DNA of 41,407 bases from Bacillota bacterium (GTDB taxonomy: Bacteria > Bacillota > Clostridia > Lutisporales > Lutisporaceae): NCBI GenBank assembly GCA_029553855.1, contig JAKPKE010000291.1:1-41407 (forward strand). The letters are read 5' to 3'. The notes beneath the pieces were generated by a model, which saw nothing but the letters and a program-made list of their open reading frames with translations, was not told the origin of the DNA and ran no database searches. A program made the translations under genes and the position numbers. This document shows, piece by piece, positions 1 to 10,315 of this stretch (positions are counted from its first letter, which is position 1; every line of letters starts with the position of its first letter).

Positions 1-377
1 AAGTAGCTCGGGCTTTCACATATGATAACGTCGCCTTTGTTTATGAATATTTTTGCTGAGAAATCCAGCCCCTGCTGTGAACCGGCCGTTATCAGAATGT
101 CTTTTGCATCTGCCTTAAATCCAAGCTTTGCAGATCTTTTCGCTATTTTTTCCCTGAGAGGCAGATACCCGTCTGTCGCACTATATTGCAGTGATGCCCT
201 TCCATCTTGATCCAATACCTTCATGCAAACCTGCTTCATTTCCTCAATAGGAAAAAGCTCCGGTGCCGGAAGTCCTCCCGCAAAAGATATTATGTCAGGT
301 TGTTCGGTAAGCTTTAGAAGTTCACGGATAGCAGAACCTTTCATGCCTTCCATTCTGTCTGCAAATTTCATTCCCAT
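1..377 (-). CDS. PLP-dependent class I/II aminotransferase, N-terminal part (cut by window edge)
   Basis: Reading the minus strand from an ATG at 377 gives an open frame that runs off the left edge after about 125 residues. The visible part contains the aminotransferase signatures ISFAGGLPAPELFP, YSATDGYLPLR and TAGSQQGLD. These are typical of fold-type I enzymes of the 2-aminoadipate/aspartate aminotransferase (LysN/ARO8-like) group, which transfer amino groups in the cytoplasm using pyridoxal phosphate. The PLP-binding lysine lies beyond the edge, so substrate cannot be judged. A G-rich ribosome binding site (GGGGGTG) lies about 10 bases upstream of the ATG. There is no neighbour on the same strand within the following 540 bases. 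Confidence 0.85.
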   Translation of the reverse strand, partial: MGMKFADRMEGMKGSAIRELLKLTEQPDIISFAGGLPAPELFPIEEMKQVCMKVLDQDGRASLQYSATDGYLPLREKIAKRSAKLGFKADAKDILITAGSQQGLDFSAKIFINKGDVIICESPSY

Positions 378-623
378 TACAATAAACACCCCCGTATCAT
401 TAGTCCGCCATCTTTAATTTTCCACTCTCCACCTATATATTACATTAAAAGACGACATAATTCCATATGATTAGTTAAATAATTTTATGGCCTCAATTAT
501 TTTTTTAAATTCTTGAATTTATTAACAGAACAAAGACCGTATTAATAATACCGATTCTGCAAAAAATACAGTTGTTAAATATTATTATATCGGCTTATGC
601 CAGAACAATAAGGAGGTATAATC
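378..623. other. AT-rich divergent intergenic region
   Basis: This region separates the minus-strand aminotransferase from the plus-strand DUF1540 gene and should hold both promoters. The one clear symmetry is GTATTAATAATAC at 539-551, a six-base inverted repeat around one central base. I see no convincing -35/-10 pair for either gene. A good ribosome binding site, AAGGAGG at 611-617, belongs to the downstream gene. Confidence 0.4.
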
Positions 624-830
624 ATGCGCAACAGTACTACCGGTAATGACCTTGCAGGCAATAAAATGCATACTCACAACCACAGCATTAAATGCAATGT
701 GGACACTTGTTACTATTATGACAATAATTATTGCAGTGCCGGTGAAATTCAAGTAAGTCCCCAGGGTGACGGTGTTGCACATTCAACAGACGGAACTGCA
801 TGTACAACCTTTGTAGAATCTACGCAGTAA
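624..830 (+). CDS. DUF1540 domain small cysteine-containing protein
   Basis: A 68-residue hydrophilic protein with the DUF1540 pattern: cysteines at 24, 29, 37 and 60, in the context IKCNVDTCYYYDNNYCSAGE. The family is common in Clostridia and Bacilli and is suspected to bind a metal through its cysteines, but its function is not established. There is no signal peptide or membrane span. The ATG is preceded by a strong AAGGAGG with a seven-base spacer, so translation is likely real despite the small size. The gene stands alone, with convergent transcription units after it. Some relatives are sporulation-associated, but nothing here proves that. Confidence 0.8.
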   Translation: MRNSTTGNDLAGNKMHTHNHSIKCNVDTCYYYDNNYCSAGEIQVSPQGDGVAHSTDGTACTTFVESTQ

Positions 831-878
831 GAAATACACAGTATTTACTGCGACATGGTGGTTAATCCAAAAAGTATC

Positions 879-920
879 AAGGCCGGCAAGAGTAAATCAA
901 ATTTACCTTTTGCCGGCCTT
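879..920 (-). terminator. Terminator hairpin at the end of the V-ATPase operon
   Basis: GGCCGGCAA (881-889) pairs with TTGCCGGCC (910-918) and the inner GTAAAT/ATTTAC extends the stem. On the minus strand the stem is followed within a few bases by CTTTTT, so it fits an intrinsic terminator just past the ntpD stop. It may also stop plus-strand transcription from the DUF1540 gene, although no T-run follows on that side. Confidence 0.8.
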
Positions 921-924
921 GCTG

Positions 925-1575
925 CTATACAATGGCCTTTTGCTTCTCCATCATGTCCTTGACCTTCATGAGCCTTACTCTGCTTCCCCTCTCATTCTCG
1001 TCAAGCTTCATGGTAATGTATTTCACTGTTTCGATCAGCTGCGGAATCATTACATACTCCAGGGCATTTACCCTGCGTCTTGTCTTCTCAATTTCACTGG
1101 ACATAAGCTGACATGTCTTTTCTACCTGGGCCAGTTCTATCAGCTTGTCAAAGACCTCCTGCAGGGAGTATATGGCGCCGTCCAGCTCTCCCGAAGTGGT
1201 TACAAACCCATAGGGATACAAGCTGGAAGTTTCTTTGTTATCCTCCCTTATCAGATTGAATATGGGAGAGTTGACGCTCATTATATTTACTGTGCGCATC
1301 TCCAGCTCTGCCTTCTGAGTAGGATACATTATAGATTCTTCCAGCACTTCGGAAGACATTACCGCCCTGGCGATAAGGAAGTTTTTAAAAGCAACGGTAA
1401 GTTCCTCTTCTACGCTCTTCCTCAGTTCCATGTTTCTTTTTACATAATCTATGAACTTTTTCATCAGCTCATCCTGCTTATCCTTCAGGAGCTTATGCCC
1501 TCTCTGAGCGGTTTTTAATCTGCCCTTAAGACGTGTAAGCTCCATTCGGGTAGGATTCACATTTAATTTAGCCAT
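925..1575 (-). CDS. ntpD: V-type ATPase subunit D
   Basis: A 216-residue subunit D, the central rotor axle that passes through the A3B3 hexamer and couples ATP hydrolysis to rotation of the membrane ring. The start [20 protein letters not shown] is characteristic, and long amphipathic helices at both ends (about residues 10-70 and 150-205) form the expected coiled coil. The length matches the family. It is the last gene of the operon, starting three bases after the ntpB stop and ending at a strong hairpin. The ntpH and ntpJ genes that follow ntpD in Enterococcus hirae are absent here. Confidence 0.95.
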   Translation of the reverse strand: MAKLNVNPTRMELTRLKGRLKTAQRGHKLLKDKQDELMKKFIDYVKRNMELRKSVEEELTVAFKNFLIARAVMSSEVLEESIMYPTQKAELEMRTVNIMSVNSPIFNLIREDNKETSSLYPYGFVTTSGELDGAIYSLQEVFDKLIELAQVEKTCQLMSSEIEKTRRRVNALEYVMIPQLIETVKYITMKLDENERGSRVRLMKVKDMMEKQKAIV

Positions 1576-1578
1576 AAG

Positions 1579-2958
1579 CTATGCATCCCCTTTAGGCAGA
1601 TATTTTTCGATAAACTCATCCCTGACTCTCTTAAGCTCAGCTCTCGGAAGTATGGAAAGAAGCTCCCAGCCGATTGCCAGTGTCTGTTCTATGCTCCTGT
1701 CTTCATTGTCTCCCTGGGATACGTATCTTTTTTCAAATTCATCGGAGAATTTGGCAAAAAGCTTATCCGTATCGCTGAGGGCGCCTTCACCTAATATTAC
1801 CGCCAGTTCTTTTGCTTCCTTGCCCCTTGCATAGGATGCAAAAAGCTGGTTCATTGTATCTGCATGGTCTTCTCTTGTCTTGCCTTTGCCGATACCCTTA
1901 TCCTTAAGACGGGACAGTGACGGAAGTACGTCTATAGGGGGCATCATGCCCTTCCTGTAAAGCTCTCTGCTGAGTATTATCTGACCCTCCGTAATATAGC
2001 CTGTAAGGTCGGGTATCGGATGGGTCTTATCATCCTCAGGCATTGAAAGTATCGGGATCTGGGTTATTGATCCTTTTTTGTCCCTTATTCTTCCTGCTCT
2101 TTCGTATATTGTTGCAAGGTCGGTATAAAGATATCCGGGATAACCTCTTCTTCCTGGAACTTCCTTTCTTGCTGCCGATACTTCACGAAGAGCATCACAG
2201 TAATTCGTTATATCAGTCATTATTACAAGCACGTGCATATCCTTCTCATATGCAAGATATTCTGCGGCTGTAAGCGCCATACGAGGCGTAGATATACGCT
2301 CGATTGCAGGGTCGTTTGCAAGATTCATGAAAAGCACCGCCCTGTCTATTGCACCGGTCCTTTTGAAGTCGGATACAAAATAGTCGGCATCTTCAAAGGT
2401 AATACCGATAGCGGCAAACACAACGGCGAATTTGCTTTCCGTACCCAGAACCTTAGCCTGCCTTGCTATTTGTGCGGCAAGCCTTGCGTGAGGCAGACCG
2501 GAACCTGAGAAAACAGGCAGCTTCTGTCCTCTGACAAGGGTATTGAGTCCGTCAATGGCGGATACACCCGTCTGTATAAACTCGGAAGGATAGTCCCTTG
2601 CGGCAGGGTTTATCGGGTTTCCGTTTATATCATATCTTGCCTCGGGTATGATTTTCGGTCCTCCGTCCTTTGGCCTGCCCAGGCCGTCAAATACTCTTCC
2701 CAGCATATCCAGTGAGACCGGAAGCTCAAGGCTGTGGCCTGTGAAGCGTACCTTGCTTTCATAAATGTTTATTCCCTGGGAGCCTTCAAAAAGCTGAACC
2801 AGGGCTGTGCTGCCGGAAACCTCCAGCACTCTGCCTCTGCGCTGTTCCCCGCTTTTCATTTCTATTTCAACCAGTTCGTTGAACTTTACTCCCTCGACCT
2901 GGTCAACAAACATAAGCGGACCCGCTACTTCTTTAATGGTTTTATATTCCTTCAGCAT
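1579..2958 (-). CDS. ntpB: V-type ATPase subunit B (non-catalytic)
   Basis: A 459-residue regulatory nucleotide-binding-fold subunit of the V1 head, alternating with subunit A. It keeps the ATPase fold signatures (SALDGLNT-like SAIDGLNT near residue 133, the RRGYPGY region near residue 270). In place of a Walker A loop it has [10 protein letters not shown] at about 151-160, as expected of the non-catalytic B subunit. The ATG has a GGAGG about nine bases upstream, placed inside the end of ntpA, and the two genes are three bases apart, so translation is probably coupled. The protein is cytoplasmic and membrane-peripheral. Confidence 0.96.
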   Translation of the reverse strand: MLKEYKTIKEVAGPLMFVDQVEGVKFNELVEIEMKSGEQRRGRVLEVSGSTALVQLFEGSQGINIYESKVRFTGHSLELPVSLDMLGRVFDGLGRPKDGGPKIIPEARYDINGNPINPAARDYPSEFIQTGVSAIDGLNTLVRGQKLPVFSGSGLPHARLAAQIARQAKVLGTESKFAVVFAAIGITFEDADYFVSDFKRTGAIDRAVLFMNLANDPAIERISTPRMALTAAEYLAYEKDMHVLVIMTDITNYCDALREVSAARKEVPGRRGYPGYLYTDLATIYERAGRIRDKKGSITQIPILSMPEDDKTHPIPDLTGYITEGQIILSRELYRKGMMPPIDVLPSLSRLKDKGIGKGKTREDHADTMNQLFASYARGKEAKELAVILGEGALSDTDKLFAKFSDEFEKRYVSQGDNEDRSIEQTLAIGWELLSILPRAELKRVRDEFIEKYLPKGDA

Positions 2959-2961
2959 ATC

Positions 2962-4725
2962 TTATATTCCTCCGTTCGAAAGGGTGGAAGCCACCTGTTT
3001 TCTTATGTCAGCTTCCAGAGCATCAAACTCTTCAAGGTTGTTCTCAAGAATCAGCTTAGCCCTTGCTATTTTCTCCCTGACCGGCAGGTTGTCAAGATCC
3101 CTGAAAAGCGCACCTTCATTTAATGCCTTTTGTCCTTCATGGTTGAAAATCATTATAGCCTTAAGCATTCTATACTGTTTGTGAATTGAAGTATAGGTGT
3201 CAATTTCGTGAAAAGCGTTTTGATGCAGATAGTCCTCTCTTATTGTTTTTGCTACCTCAAGAGTAAACCTGTCCTTCAGTGAAAGGGCGTCTATACCAAC
3301 CAGCCTTACGATTTCGTTGAGTTCCGCCTCTTCCTGCAGCAGTCTCATGGCCTCTATCCTGAGATCATGCCAGTCGGGCGCCACTTCCTGTTCAAACCAT
3401 TCGCCCATTCTGTCAAGATATAACGAATAGCTTTGAAGCCAATTTATAGCCGGGAAGTGTCTCCTATAAGCCAATGCAGCATCCAGACCCCAGAAAACTT
3501 TAACAATTCTAAGGGTTGCCTGCGTTACAGGCTCCGAAAGGTCTCCTCCCGGAGGAGATACTGCGCCGACAGCGGTTAGAGCGCCTTCCCTGTCTTCGCT
3601 TCCTATGCATGTGACCTTGCCTGCTCTTTCATAGAACTCGGCAGCCCTTGAGCCAAGGTATGCGGGGTATCCTTCTTCACCCGGCATTTCCTCAAGACGG
3701 CCCGACATTTCACGGAGCGCTTCCGCCCAACGGGAGGTTGAGTCTGCCATCAGGGCTACTGAAAAACCCATGTCCCTGAAGTATTCTCCAATGGTAATAC
3801 CGGTATAGATACTTGCTTCACGTGCCGCAACCGGCATGTCTGACGTATTTGCAATAAGTACCGTACGCTTCATCAAAGGTTCTCCGGTTTTTGGGTCTTT
3901 CAGTTCCGGGAACTCCATCAGAACGTCGGTCATTTCATTTCCACGCTCGCCGCAGCCTATATATACGACTATCTCGGCATCAGCCCACTTTGCAAGCTGG
4001 TGCTGCACTACTGTCTTACCGCTTCCGAAAGGTCCGGGGATACAAGCTGTGCCGCCTTTTGCCACAGGGAAGAATGTGTCGATAATTCTCTGGCCTGTGG
4101 TCATCGGGTTGGATGGAGAAAGCTTTTCCTTATATGGCCTTCCCCTTCTTACCGGCCATTTCTGAAGCATTTGTACGTCTTTTGTTCCGTCCTTGGTCTT
4201 TATTTTTGCTATTGTCTCAACTATGGTAAATTCGCCGGAATATATTTCTTCTACAGTTCCTTCTATCCCATAGGGAACCATAATCTTCTGGGCAACTATG
4301 GAGGTCTCCTTGACGGTTCCCAATATATCCCCGGCTGTGACAGAATCCCCCTGCTTTGCCACAGGTTCAAAAAGCCACTTCTTTGTTTTATTAAGCTTCT
4401 CTACTTCTACTCCTCTTGCGATATGATCGCCGGAAGCACTTCTTACAATGTCAAGAGGTCTCTGAATACCGTCAAAAATCGATTCAATAAGCCCCGGTCC
4501 CAGTTCAACGCTTAGCGGTTCCCCGGTAGATACGACCGGTTCCCCGGGTCCTAAGCCTGAAGTTTCCTCATAAACTTGTATGGAAGCCTTATCGCCCCTG
4601 ATTTCTATGATTTCACCAATAAGCTTTTTATCACTTACACGAACAACGTCATACATTTTAGCATCCTGCATGCCTTCCGCAATGACAAGAGGCCCTGATA
4701 CTTTTATAATTCTACCCTCGTTCAA
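2962..4725 (-). CDS. ntpA: V-type ATPase subunit A (catalytic)
   Basis: A 587-residue catalytic subunit that hydrolyses (or makes) ATP in the V1 head. A complete Walker A, GPFGSGKT, lies at 231-238. The approximately 90-residue non-homologous insert typical of A subunits (about 110-200) precedes it, and the catalytic [11 protein letters not shown] segment follows. The start is a TTG one base after the ntpG stop, supported by GGGAG about six bases upstream and by the typical N-terminus ([16 protein letters not shown]). No in-frame ATG nearby fits as well. The A/B pair immediately downstream is the conserved order. Confidence 0.96.
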   Translation of the reverse strand: MNEGRIIKVSGPLVIAEGMQDAKMYDVVRVSDKKLIGEIIEIRGDKASIQVYEETSGLGPGEPVVSTGEPLSVELGPGLIESIFDGIQRPLDIVRSASGDHIARGVEVEKLNKTKKWLFEPVAKQGDSVTAGDILGTVKETSIVAQKIMVPYGIEGTVEEIYSGEFTIVETIAKIKTKDGTKDVQMLQKWPVRRGRPYKEKLSPSNPMTTGQRIIDTFFPVAKGGTACIPGPFGSGKTVVQHQLAKWADAEIVVYIGCGERGNEMTDVLMEFPELKDPKTGEPLMKRTVLIANTSDMPVAAREASIYTGITIGEYFRDMGFSVALMADSTSRWAEALREMSGRLEEMPGEEGYPAYLGSRAAEFYERAGKVTCIGSEDREGALTAVGAVSPPGGDLSEPVTQATLRIVKVFWGLDAALAYRRHFPAINWLQSYSLYLDRMGEWFEQEVAPDWHDLRIEAMRLLQEEAELNEIVRLVGIDALSLKDRFTLEVAKTIREDYLHQNAFHEIDTYTSIHKQYRMLKAIMIFNHEGQKALNEGALFRDLDNLPVREKIARAKLILENNLEEFDALEADIRKQVASTLSNGGI

Positions 4726-4726
4726 G

Positions 4727-5053
4727 TTAACTCCCTTCTTTCCCGAATAATATATCTGAACCGATGGCTTTCTCTACTGATTTTTTGACGCCTTCTATTC
4801 CCAGTCCCAGGGTCCCCCTGTTGTTGGGAATCATGATTATTGCCGGAGTCAAGGAATCCTTGTATTCATTGATTGCCTCATCCAAATCCTTGGCAAGCTG
4901 CTCTGTAACAAAGAGCACCGCATACTTTTCTTTTGCCAGCTTGTGAATCAGCCTGTTGGCTTCCCTTATATCGGTGGTCGGAAATACTGATATACCTAAA
5001 GCCTTGAATCCAAGTATGGAGTCCTTATCTCCTATAACTCCAATCTTATACAT
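4727..5053 (-). CDS. ntpG: V-type ATPase subunit F
   Basis: A small (108-residue) Rossmann-like subunit F of the V-ATPase central stalk, called NtpG in Enterococcus hirae. The opening [11 protein letters not shown] and the [17 protein letters not shown] segment are family hallmarks. I chose the ATG at 5053 because it puts the family-typical MYKIG at the N-terminus. An in-frame GTG at 5062 adds three residues and sits closer to the AAAGG ribosome binding site, so it is a real alternative. The start overlaps the 3' end of ntpC and the stop is one base before ntpA, which suggests coupled translation. Confidence 0.9.
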   Translation of the reverse strand: MYKIGVIGDKDSILGFKALGISVFPTTDIREANRLIHKLAKEKYAVLFVTEQLAKDLDEAINEYKDSLTPAIIMIPNNRGTLGLGIEGVKKSVEKAIGSDILFGKEGS

Positions 5054-6047
5054 ATATATCACGTAGCCTTTCTCTTATCAATTCATTCGGAATCTCATTA
5101 ATCTTCCCGACCATTATCATCCTGATCATCTTGGTTTCATTCTCCTTAGCCATGAGATAGCCGATCAGGGGCTCGATTCCAAATGCGACATACTTGCCTT
5201 TTTTCGCTATTTCAAATATAAAATCGTCAGAAAGCTTCTCGAATTTAGTAAGGGATTTTGTCTTTATATAATTTGATATTCCTTCCTCTACTACCTTTCC
5301 GTAATCTCTGAAGGCCAATCTGTCAATCAGTGTTTCAAAAGACTCGTCAAAAACATCATTGAAAAATGCATAATCCAGCTTGCCGTTCATGAGTATTACC
5401 TTTTTCAGGAAGTCCCTTCCATAGCCCATTGCCTTTATCCGGACAAGGGATTTGATATTTATCAAATCTATCTGTACCGAGATATAATCCATCAAGAAGC
5501 TGTTTTTATTGTCCTTGGCATTTTTATACATAAGGTTATACAGGCACTTATCCAGGGTCACATCGATAAGCTGAGGGTCAGGGTTCACTGTGAAATCCCC
5601 AACCGCCTGTTCCACGCATTCTCTGATTATGGGATCCAAATCTCTGAAATCCTTTTCCTTGACCATTTTCTGAAGATGCTGGACAGGTATGGTGCCTATA
5701 CTGTTCAAAAGTTCATCGTTCTCTTCGCCCAGGTAACTGCTCTTCAACAATGTCTTTATATTATGAATATCATATTTCAATGAGAACAGGTCCGTAAGCT
5801 CAGGAACGGGGGATATTTCCCTCAGAAGCCCGTAAGTTTTTGAAAGTTCTTTGGAGAGCACGGTTTCATAGTCTTCTATATCCTGCATTTCAGAGACAAG
5901 GCTTCCGTATTCCGTTTCACTGAGGATTTTTATTATCTCGTCCGCATTCTTTGCTTCAATCATTCTCTCTATTTTTGCCTTGTCCAGAAGCTTTGTTTCC
6001 AATGCCCGTATTCTGGTCACAGCATACAGGTATTTATTTTCACCCAT
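5046..6047 (-). CDS. ntpC: V-type ATPase subunit C (AC39/d-type)
   Basis: A 333-residue, almost entirely helical protein of the V-ATPase subunit C/d family (NtpC). This subunit forms the socket joining the central stalk to the membrane c-ring. The N-terminal YAVTRIRALETKLL and the repeated helical hairpins with KSLVRIKAMGYGRDFL match the family, and the length is usual. A strong GAAAGGAGG lies nine bases before the ATG. It overlaps the beginning of ntpG at its 3' end. It has no membrane span, although it sits against the membrane. Confidence 0.92.
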   Translation of the reverse strand: MGENKYLYAVTRIRALETKLLDKAKIERMIEAKNADEIIKILSETEYGSLVSEMQDIEDYETVLSKELSKTYGLLREISPVPELTDLFSLKYDIHNIKTLLKSSYLGEENDELLNSIGTIPVQHLQKMVKEKDFRDLDPIIRECVEQAVGDFTVNPDPQLIDVTLDKCLYNLMYKNAKDNKNSFLMDYISVQIDLINIKSLVRIKAMGYGRDFLKKVILMNGKLDYAFFNDVFDESFETLIDRLAFRDYGKVVEEGISNYIKTKSLTKFEKLSDDFIFEIAKKGKYVAFGIEPLIGYLMAKENETKMIRMIMVGKINEIPNELIRERLRDIYV

Positions 6048-6093
6048 TAAGCTTATCCTCCTTTCTTCCAGTAACTAATTTTCAGATTGCTGA

Positions 6094-6696
6094 TTAGACA
6101 CGGAAGAAAATCTCAGCCACCTTCGGTTCAATTTCATCTCGGTTAAGCTTTATGATTGCTTCAAAGGAGTTATTTATTTCAACTCCCTGGCCCGTCAAAA
6201 TGAAGCCTCCGGAAATATTCCTGATTTCATCCGACATTCTTAATTTACCCTTCTTGCCAACAGATTCGAGAGCTTTGTTTGCTTTGTTGATAAAATCAGC
6301 GGACAGCTTTTTCTTTCCGTCATCGGACATGATAATCTCTTCTTCTCCGCTTTCAACTGAAGCCATGAGCATATCAAGTATTACCTGCTCATATTTTTTG
6401 CTGTCGAAATTGTTCATTCTCAGAAGAGCCTTGTCAAAGGCCTCGTCAATAGACTTCTGTTTTGCAGAAAGAATATCCTTGCGCATTTCAAGCTCAACGA
6501 TTGAGTTAATTATTCTCTTTTTCTCGCTGATATCGTAAGCAGATTTCTGCGATATCTCCTTTGCTCTAAGAGTAGCTTTCTGATTTGCTTTTTCTACTAT
6601 CTCTTTGGCTTGGAGTCTCGCTTTTTCCAAAATCTCATTAACTTTAATATCTGCATCCTGAAGGATTTTCTCCTTAATCTTCTCTACTCCTGCCAT
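6094..6696 (-). CDS. ntpE: V-type ATPase subunit E
   Basis: A 200-residue peripheral-stalk subunit E. The first 110 residues are a charged, alanine- and lysine-rich helix (about residues 5-110) that would pair with the G-like subunit encoded at the operon start. The C-terminal globular part (about 110-200), with GGFILTGQGVEINNSFE, is the conserved head that binds the V1 top. The ATG has GGGAGTGG about six bases upstream, inside the 13-base gap after ntpK. Length and position between ntpK and ntpC match the Enterococcus hirae order. Confidence 0.93.
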   Translation of the reverse strand: MAGVEKIKEKILQDADIKVNEILEKARLQAKEIVEKANQKATLRAKEISQKSAYDISEKKRIINSIVELEMRKDILSAKQKSIDEAFDKALLRMNNFDSKKYEQVILDMLMASVESGEEEIIMSDDGKKKLSADFINKANKALESVGKKGKLRMSDEIRNISGGFILTGQGVEINNSFEAIIKLNRDEIEPKVAEIFFRV

Positions 6697-6709
6697 TTAA
6701 GCCACTCCC

Positions 6710-7237
<528 letters not shown>

Positions 7238-7242
7238 TTAAT

Positions 7243-9162
7243 TTAATTTTGAATATATTTCGTTCTTATTCTCAGAGGGTTAAAAGGCTTCCCCTCTCCT
7301 TCGTAGAACTTTCCGAAGAACTCGACATACTGCAGACGGCTTGTATGAACATATGCCCCCAGAACACCGAGTGCTGTGTTAAACACGTGGGCAAATGCCA
7401 GGAATGCAACCATTATTATTTTTCCTATAAGGCTGCCGCCGATCATAATGCCCATGGCATTGAAAACCTGCGCTATAACACCTGTTGCCAGACATAATGC
7501 GAACAACCGCGAATATGAAAGCACGTCGCCTAAAAATCCGCTGACATTGTAAAGGCTCAGTATGCCTGATATAAACCTCTTGAAAATATTCTTTTCAGAC
7601 CTGGCGCTGAATATCACAGTACCTGCTGCCCCAATGATAGCCATATACTTGCCTATTGCAGCAAGAGGCGGCAGTGCAAGGAACATAAGCCCCGTCAGCA
7701 ACATGAGCCAGAGCACCTGGTCGTATAATGCATCCATATATTTACCGTCTTTGATATTTGCATACGCTGAGAGAAAATAGCCGACATAAAGATGAGCTAC
7801 ACCCAGCAGCAAACAGAAAATCAACATCTTGAGAGGTTCGTCCAGAGGATTGAACCACCAGGGTTTTATTCCAAGCAAATCCCCAAGCCAGCCTCCGAAG
7901 ATTCCTCCCCAGAAAAACGTAGATATACCCCCGATAAACAACACACCCATCATCTTCTTCATGCCGCCCTCAGGCTTGTACTTCCACAGAATATACCCCG
8001 TTGCTGCCGACAGCAGCACTCCGTATACAGCATCAGTTACCATCAGTCCAAAGAACAATACAAAAAACGGAGTCATAAAAATATTGGGGTCTATTCCCCT
8101 GGGGTTCGGCAAGCTGTACATTTCCGTTATCATCTCAAAGGGCTTCACTACCTTGGGATTATTCAGCAGCACCGGTATCTCATCCTCTTCATTGGACTCT
8201 TCGAATTGCAGGGTGTATTTGTCGGTTATACTATCCATGAGTCTTTTCATATCCTCAGAATATTTCCCCGGTACCCACCCATGAAGTATGAAGGTTTTGT
8301 CCGTTTTACCAAAGTCCTTGACGACACTGCTTTTGTCTTTTTCTATTGTAAGCAAATCAAACACTATTTCAAGGAACCCGATTTCAGATACCATATCCTC
8401 TGCTTGCTTTGTCAGTTCTGATTTTCTTTTCTGAAGCTCTTCCAGCTCCATGGACAATTTGTTTATGTTTTCTTCAGGAGTGCCCGAATATTCATTGAAG
8501 GCGACCTTGGTCCATCCCGACTGTTTAAGAAGCTGTGATATTCTATCCTCACATATATGGTGATAAACAATCATCATATACGTATTTTCCTTTTCTTCAC
8601 TTATTTTCTCAAGGTATGCGTGAAGATTTTCATCCCTGATCGCATTATTCAGCTCTTCCTCATATTTACCTGCTATGAATCCCAGAGCTATGTTTGTATT
8701 CTGTGTACTGCCGACTTCCTCAAGATTCACATTCAGGGATGCCCAGGGGGTAAACTGCACTATGGTATTGTTCAGCTTCGTCTCGGAGCTTTTTATCTCT
8801 GTAAATTTACTGTCTATGCTCCTGCATTTATCGTAAATTCCAGAGAGCTTTACTTCATTGTCCAGATATTCCTTTTGCTTCGATTCGTCCACATGTACCT
8901 TTGAAGCAAACAAAGGCTTCTTTGTTTTATCAAACCTGCTCAGAAAGTCCAGAGAATACCTTACTTGTGAAAGCTTCGTCTCCAGTCTGGCAACCGATTC
9001 ATTATCGCTGTCAGGCTGCAAATCTTCAAAACCGCCTTCGGCAAACTGTTCCTCCAGATTGACTATCTGTAAATTGCCGAATTTCTGTAAATTATTGATA
9101 ATAGTGTTTTTTTCAGACTGGAGTGCTATCATGGTGACTTTTTTCATTTCAACTATTGCCAT
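7243..9162 (-). CDS. ntpI: V-type ATPase subunit I (a-type stator membrane subunit)
   Basis: A 639-residue stator subunit whose membrane half carries the ion half-channels. The first 330 residues are cytoplasmic with coiled-coil hairpins. About eight membrane spans follow from residue 360 onwards. They include the conserved SYSRLFALCLATGV segment, whose arginine is expected to face the K-ring glutamate, and a terminal AYVHTSRLQYVEFFGKFYEG motif. The ATG overlaps the last codons of the upstream small subunit by 14 bases. A second in-frame methionine at codon 6 is possible but less family-like. Confidence 0.95.
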   Translation of the reverse strand: MAIVEMKKVTMIALQSEKNTIINNLQKFGNLQIVNLEEQFAEGGFEDLQPDSDNESVARLETKLSQVRYSLDFLSRFDKTKKPLFASKVHVDESKQKEYLDNEVKLSGIYDKCRSIDSKFTEIKSSETKLNNTIVQFTPWASLNVNLEEVGSTQNTNIALGFIAGKYEEELNNAIRDENLHAYLEKISEEKENTYMMIVYHHICEDRISQLLKQSGWTKVAFNEYSGTPEENINKLSMELEELQKRKSELTKQAEDMVSEIGFLEIVFDLLTIEKDKSSVVKDFGKTDKTFILHGWVPGKYSEDMKRLMDSITDKYTLQFEESNEEDEIPVLLNNPKVVKPFEMITEMYSLPNPRGIDPNIFMTPFFVLFFGLMVTDAVYGVLLSAATGYILWKYKPEGGMKKMMGVLFIGGISTFFWGGIFGGWLGDLLGIKPWWFNPLDEPLKMLIFCLLLGVAHLYVGYFLSAYANIKDGKYMDALYDQVLWLMLLTGLMFLALPPLAAIGKYMAIIGAAGTVIFSARSEKNIFKRFISGILSLYNVSGFLGDVLSYSRLFALCLATGVIAQVFNAMGIMIGGSLIGKIIMVAFLAFAHVFNTALGVLGAYVHTSRLQYVEFFGKFYEGEGKPFNPLRIRTKYIQN

Positions 9163-9475
9163 TAATTCTCACAATCCTCTCAACCACCAGATTCACTGCG
9201 TCCTCCATTTTTTCCGCAGCCTTGCGTGTCAATTCCCGACATATTTCGTTGTTCTGCTTTCTTTTGCTGTCTGCTTCCAGATAGGCTTCCTTTTCCGCCG
9301 CTTCAAGCTGCTTTCTGCTCTCCAGAAGACCTTGGTCCTCAGCTGTCTTAATGATTCTGCTTGCCTCCTTTTCTGCATTAAGTACTGTTTCTTTGGCTTC
9401 CTGCTGTGCAGCTTTAAGCTTCTCTTCGGCTGCACGCTCGGTTTCTTTGATTTCTTTTATGATCTCTGTCGTCAA
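9149..9475 (-). CDS. ntpF: V-type ATPase G/H-like peripheral stalk subunit
   Basis: A lysine/glutamate/alanine-rich coiled-coil protein (about 108 residues) that heads the V-ATPase operon and should pair with subunit E in the peripheral stalk. Heptad-like helix covers about residues 3-90. I place the start at TTG 9475. The frame can be opened to a TTG at 9496, but that codon is immediately followed by AAAGAGGTGGTG, a near-perfect ribosome binding site that can only serve a start downstream of it. From 9475 the protein begins MTTEIIKEIKETE, which resembles the family N-terminus. It overlaps ntpI by 14 bases. Confidence 0.85.
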   Translation of the reverse strand: MTTEIIKEIKETERAAEEKLKAAQQEAKETVLNAEKEASRIIKTAEDQGLLESRKQLEAAEKEAYLEADSKRKQNNEICRELTRKAAEKMEDAVNLVVERIVRINGNS

Positions 9476-9640
9476 ATGCCTCACCACCTCTTTCAATACT
9501 TAAATCAAATAGTTTAATATATATATGAAATAAACACCAATGGTCTATTTCGTTAAAAAAACACAAACTCCTGCAATTAATTTTAATACATATTTCATTT
9601 TTTTTAAAAATTGAATTATAACCGAATATTACAAATTACC

Positions 9641-10315
9641 CTATTTAACGCCTCCTTTATTCATTTCCCTCCGGTTATTGTGAAAAAAGTCACAATATTG
9701 AGCAATAAGGCAGTTTTCACATTTCGGTTTTCTGGCATCGCATACGGCTCTGCCATGATATACCAGACAGTTGCTGAAGACGGTCCAGTCTTCCCTAGGT
9801 ACTATTTTCATAAGATCAAATTCGATTTTTTCCGGATCTTCGTTGTCTGTCAGACCAATCCTTCCGGACAGTCTTTTGCAGTGGGTATCGACAATTATAC
9901 CGGGGATACCGAATATATTGGCCAGTACAACATTTGCAGTTTTTCTGCCGACTCCCGGCAAACTCGTCAAATCTTCCATGTTTCCCGGCACCTTGCCGTC
10001 AAAATCCTTTATAAGCTTATTGCAGCAGCCGATAATGTTCTTTGATTTATTTCTGAAAAAGCCTGTTGTCTTAATGTCCTGCTCCAGTTCCTCGGGGTTG
10101 GCTCCGGCAAAATCATAGACAGAAGTATATTTCCTGAAAAGATCCCTGGTCACAATATTCACTCTCGCATCGGTGCATTGGGCTGCAAGAATGGTAGCAA
10201 TCAAAAGTTCATGGGGCTTTTCATAATCCAGGGAACATGCAGCTTCGGGATATAGTCCGAATAGTGTTGCTGCAATTTTTTTTGTTCTGTCTTTCAGATT
10301 GTTAATATTTTTCAT
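9641..10315 (-). CDS. nth: Endonuclease III (DNA glycosylase/AP lyase)
   Basis: A 224-residue base-excision repair enzyme that removes oxidised pyrimidines and cleaves the abasic site. Visible are the helix-hairpin-helix LPGVGRKTANVVL with catalytic lysine (about K125), catalytic aspartate in VDTHCKRL (about D143), and the C-terminal [4Fe-4S] ligands in the spacing C-X6-C-X2-C-X5-C (about 192, 199, 202, 208). The ATG at 10315 was preferred over the in-frame GTG at 10321, because GGAG ends seven bases before the ATG and touches the GTG. It is probably monocistronic; the intergenic DNA downstream is AT-rich with no clear hairpin. Confidence 0.96.
   Translation of the reverse strand: MKNINNLKDRTKKIAATLFGLYPEAACSLDYEKPHELLIATILAAQCTDARVNIVTRDLFRKYTSVYDFAGANPEELEQDIKTTGFFRNKSKNIIGCCNKLIKDFDGKVPGNMEDLTSLPGVGRKTANVVLANIFGIPGIIVDTHCKRLSGRIGLTDNEDPEKIEFDLMKIVPREDWTVFSNCLVYHGRAVCDARKPKCENCLIAQYCDFFHNNRREMNKGGVK

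Noticed and set aside
910-1518. 202-residue plus-strand open frame
   Set aside because: It is antisense to ntpD, has no ribosome binding site or family signature, and the opposite strand is a clear V-ATPase subunit.
7792-8421. 209-residue plus-strand open frame
   Set aside because: It is the antisense shadow of ntpI; its composition is that of reverse-complemented coding DNA.
8858-9517. 219-residue plus-strand open frame
   Set aside because: It spans antisense parts of two V-ATPase genes, has no support for translation and no recognisable domain.
9497-9640. Promoter for the V-ATPase operon
   Set aside because: The gap is very AT-rich with several TATAAT-like strings, but none has a believable -35 at 16-18 bases.
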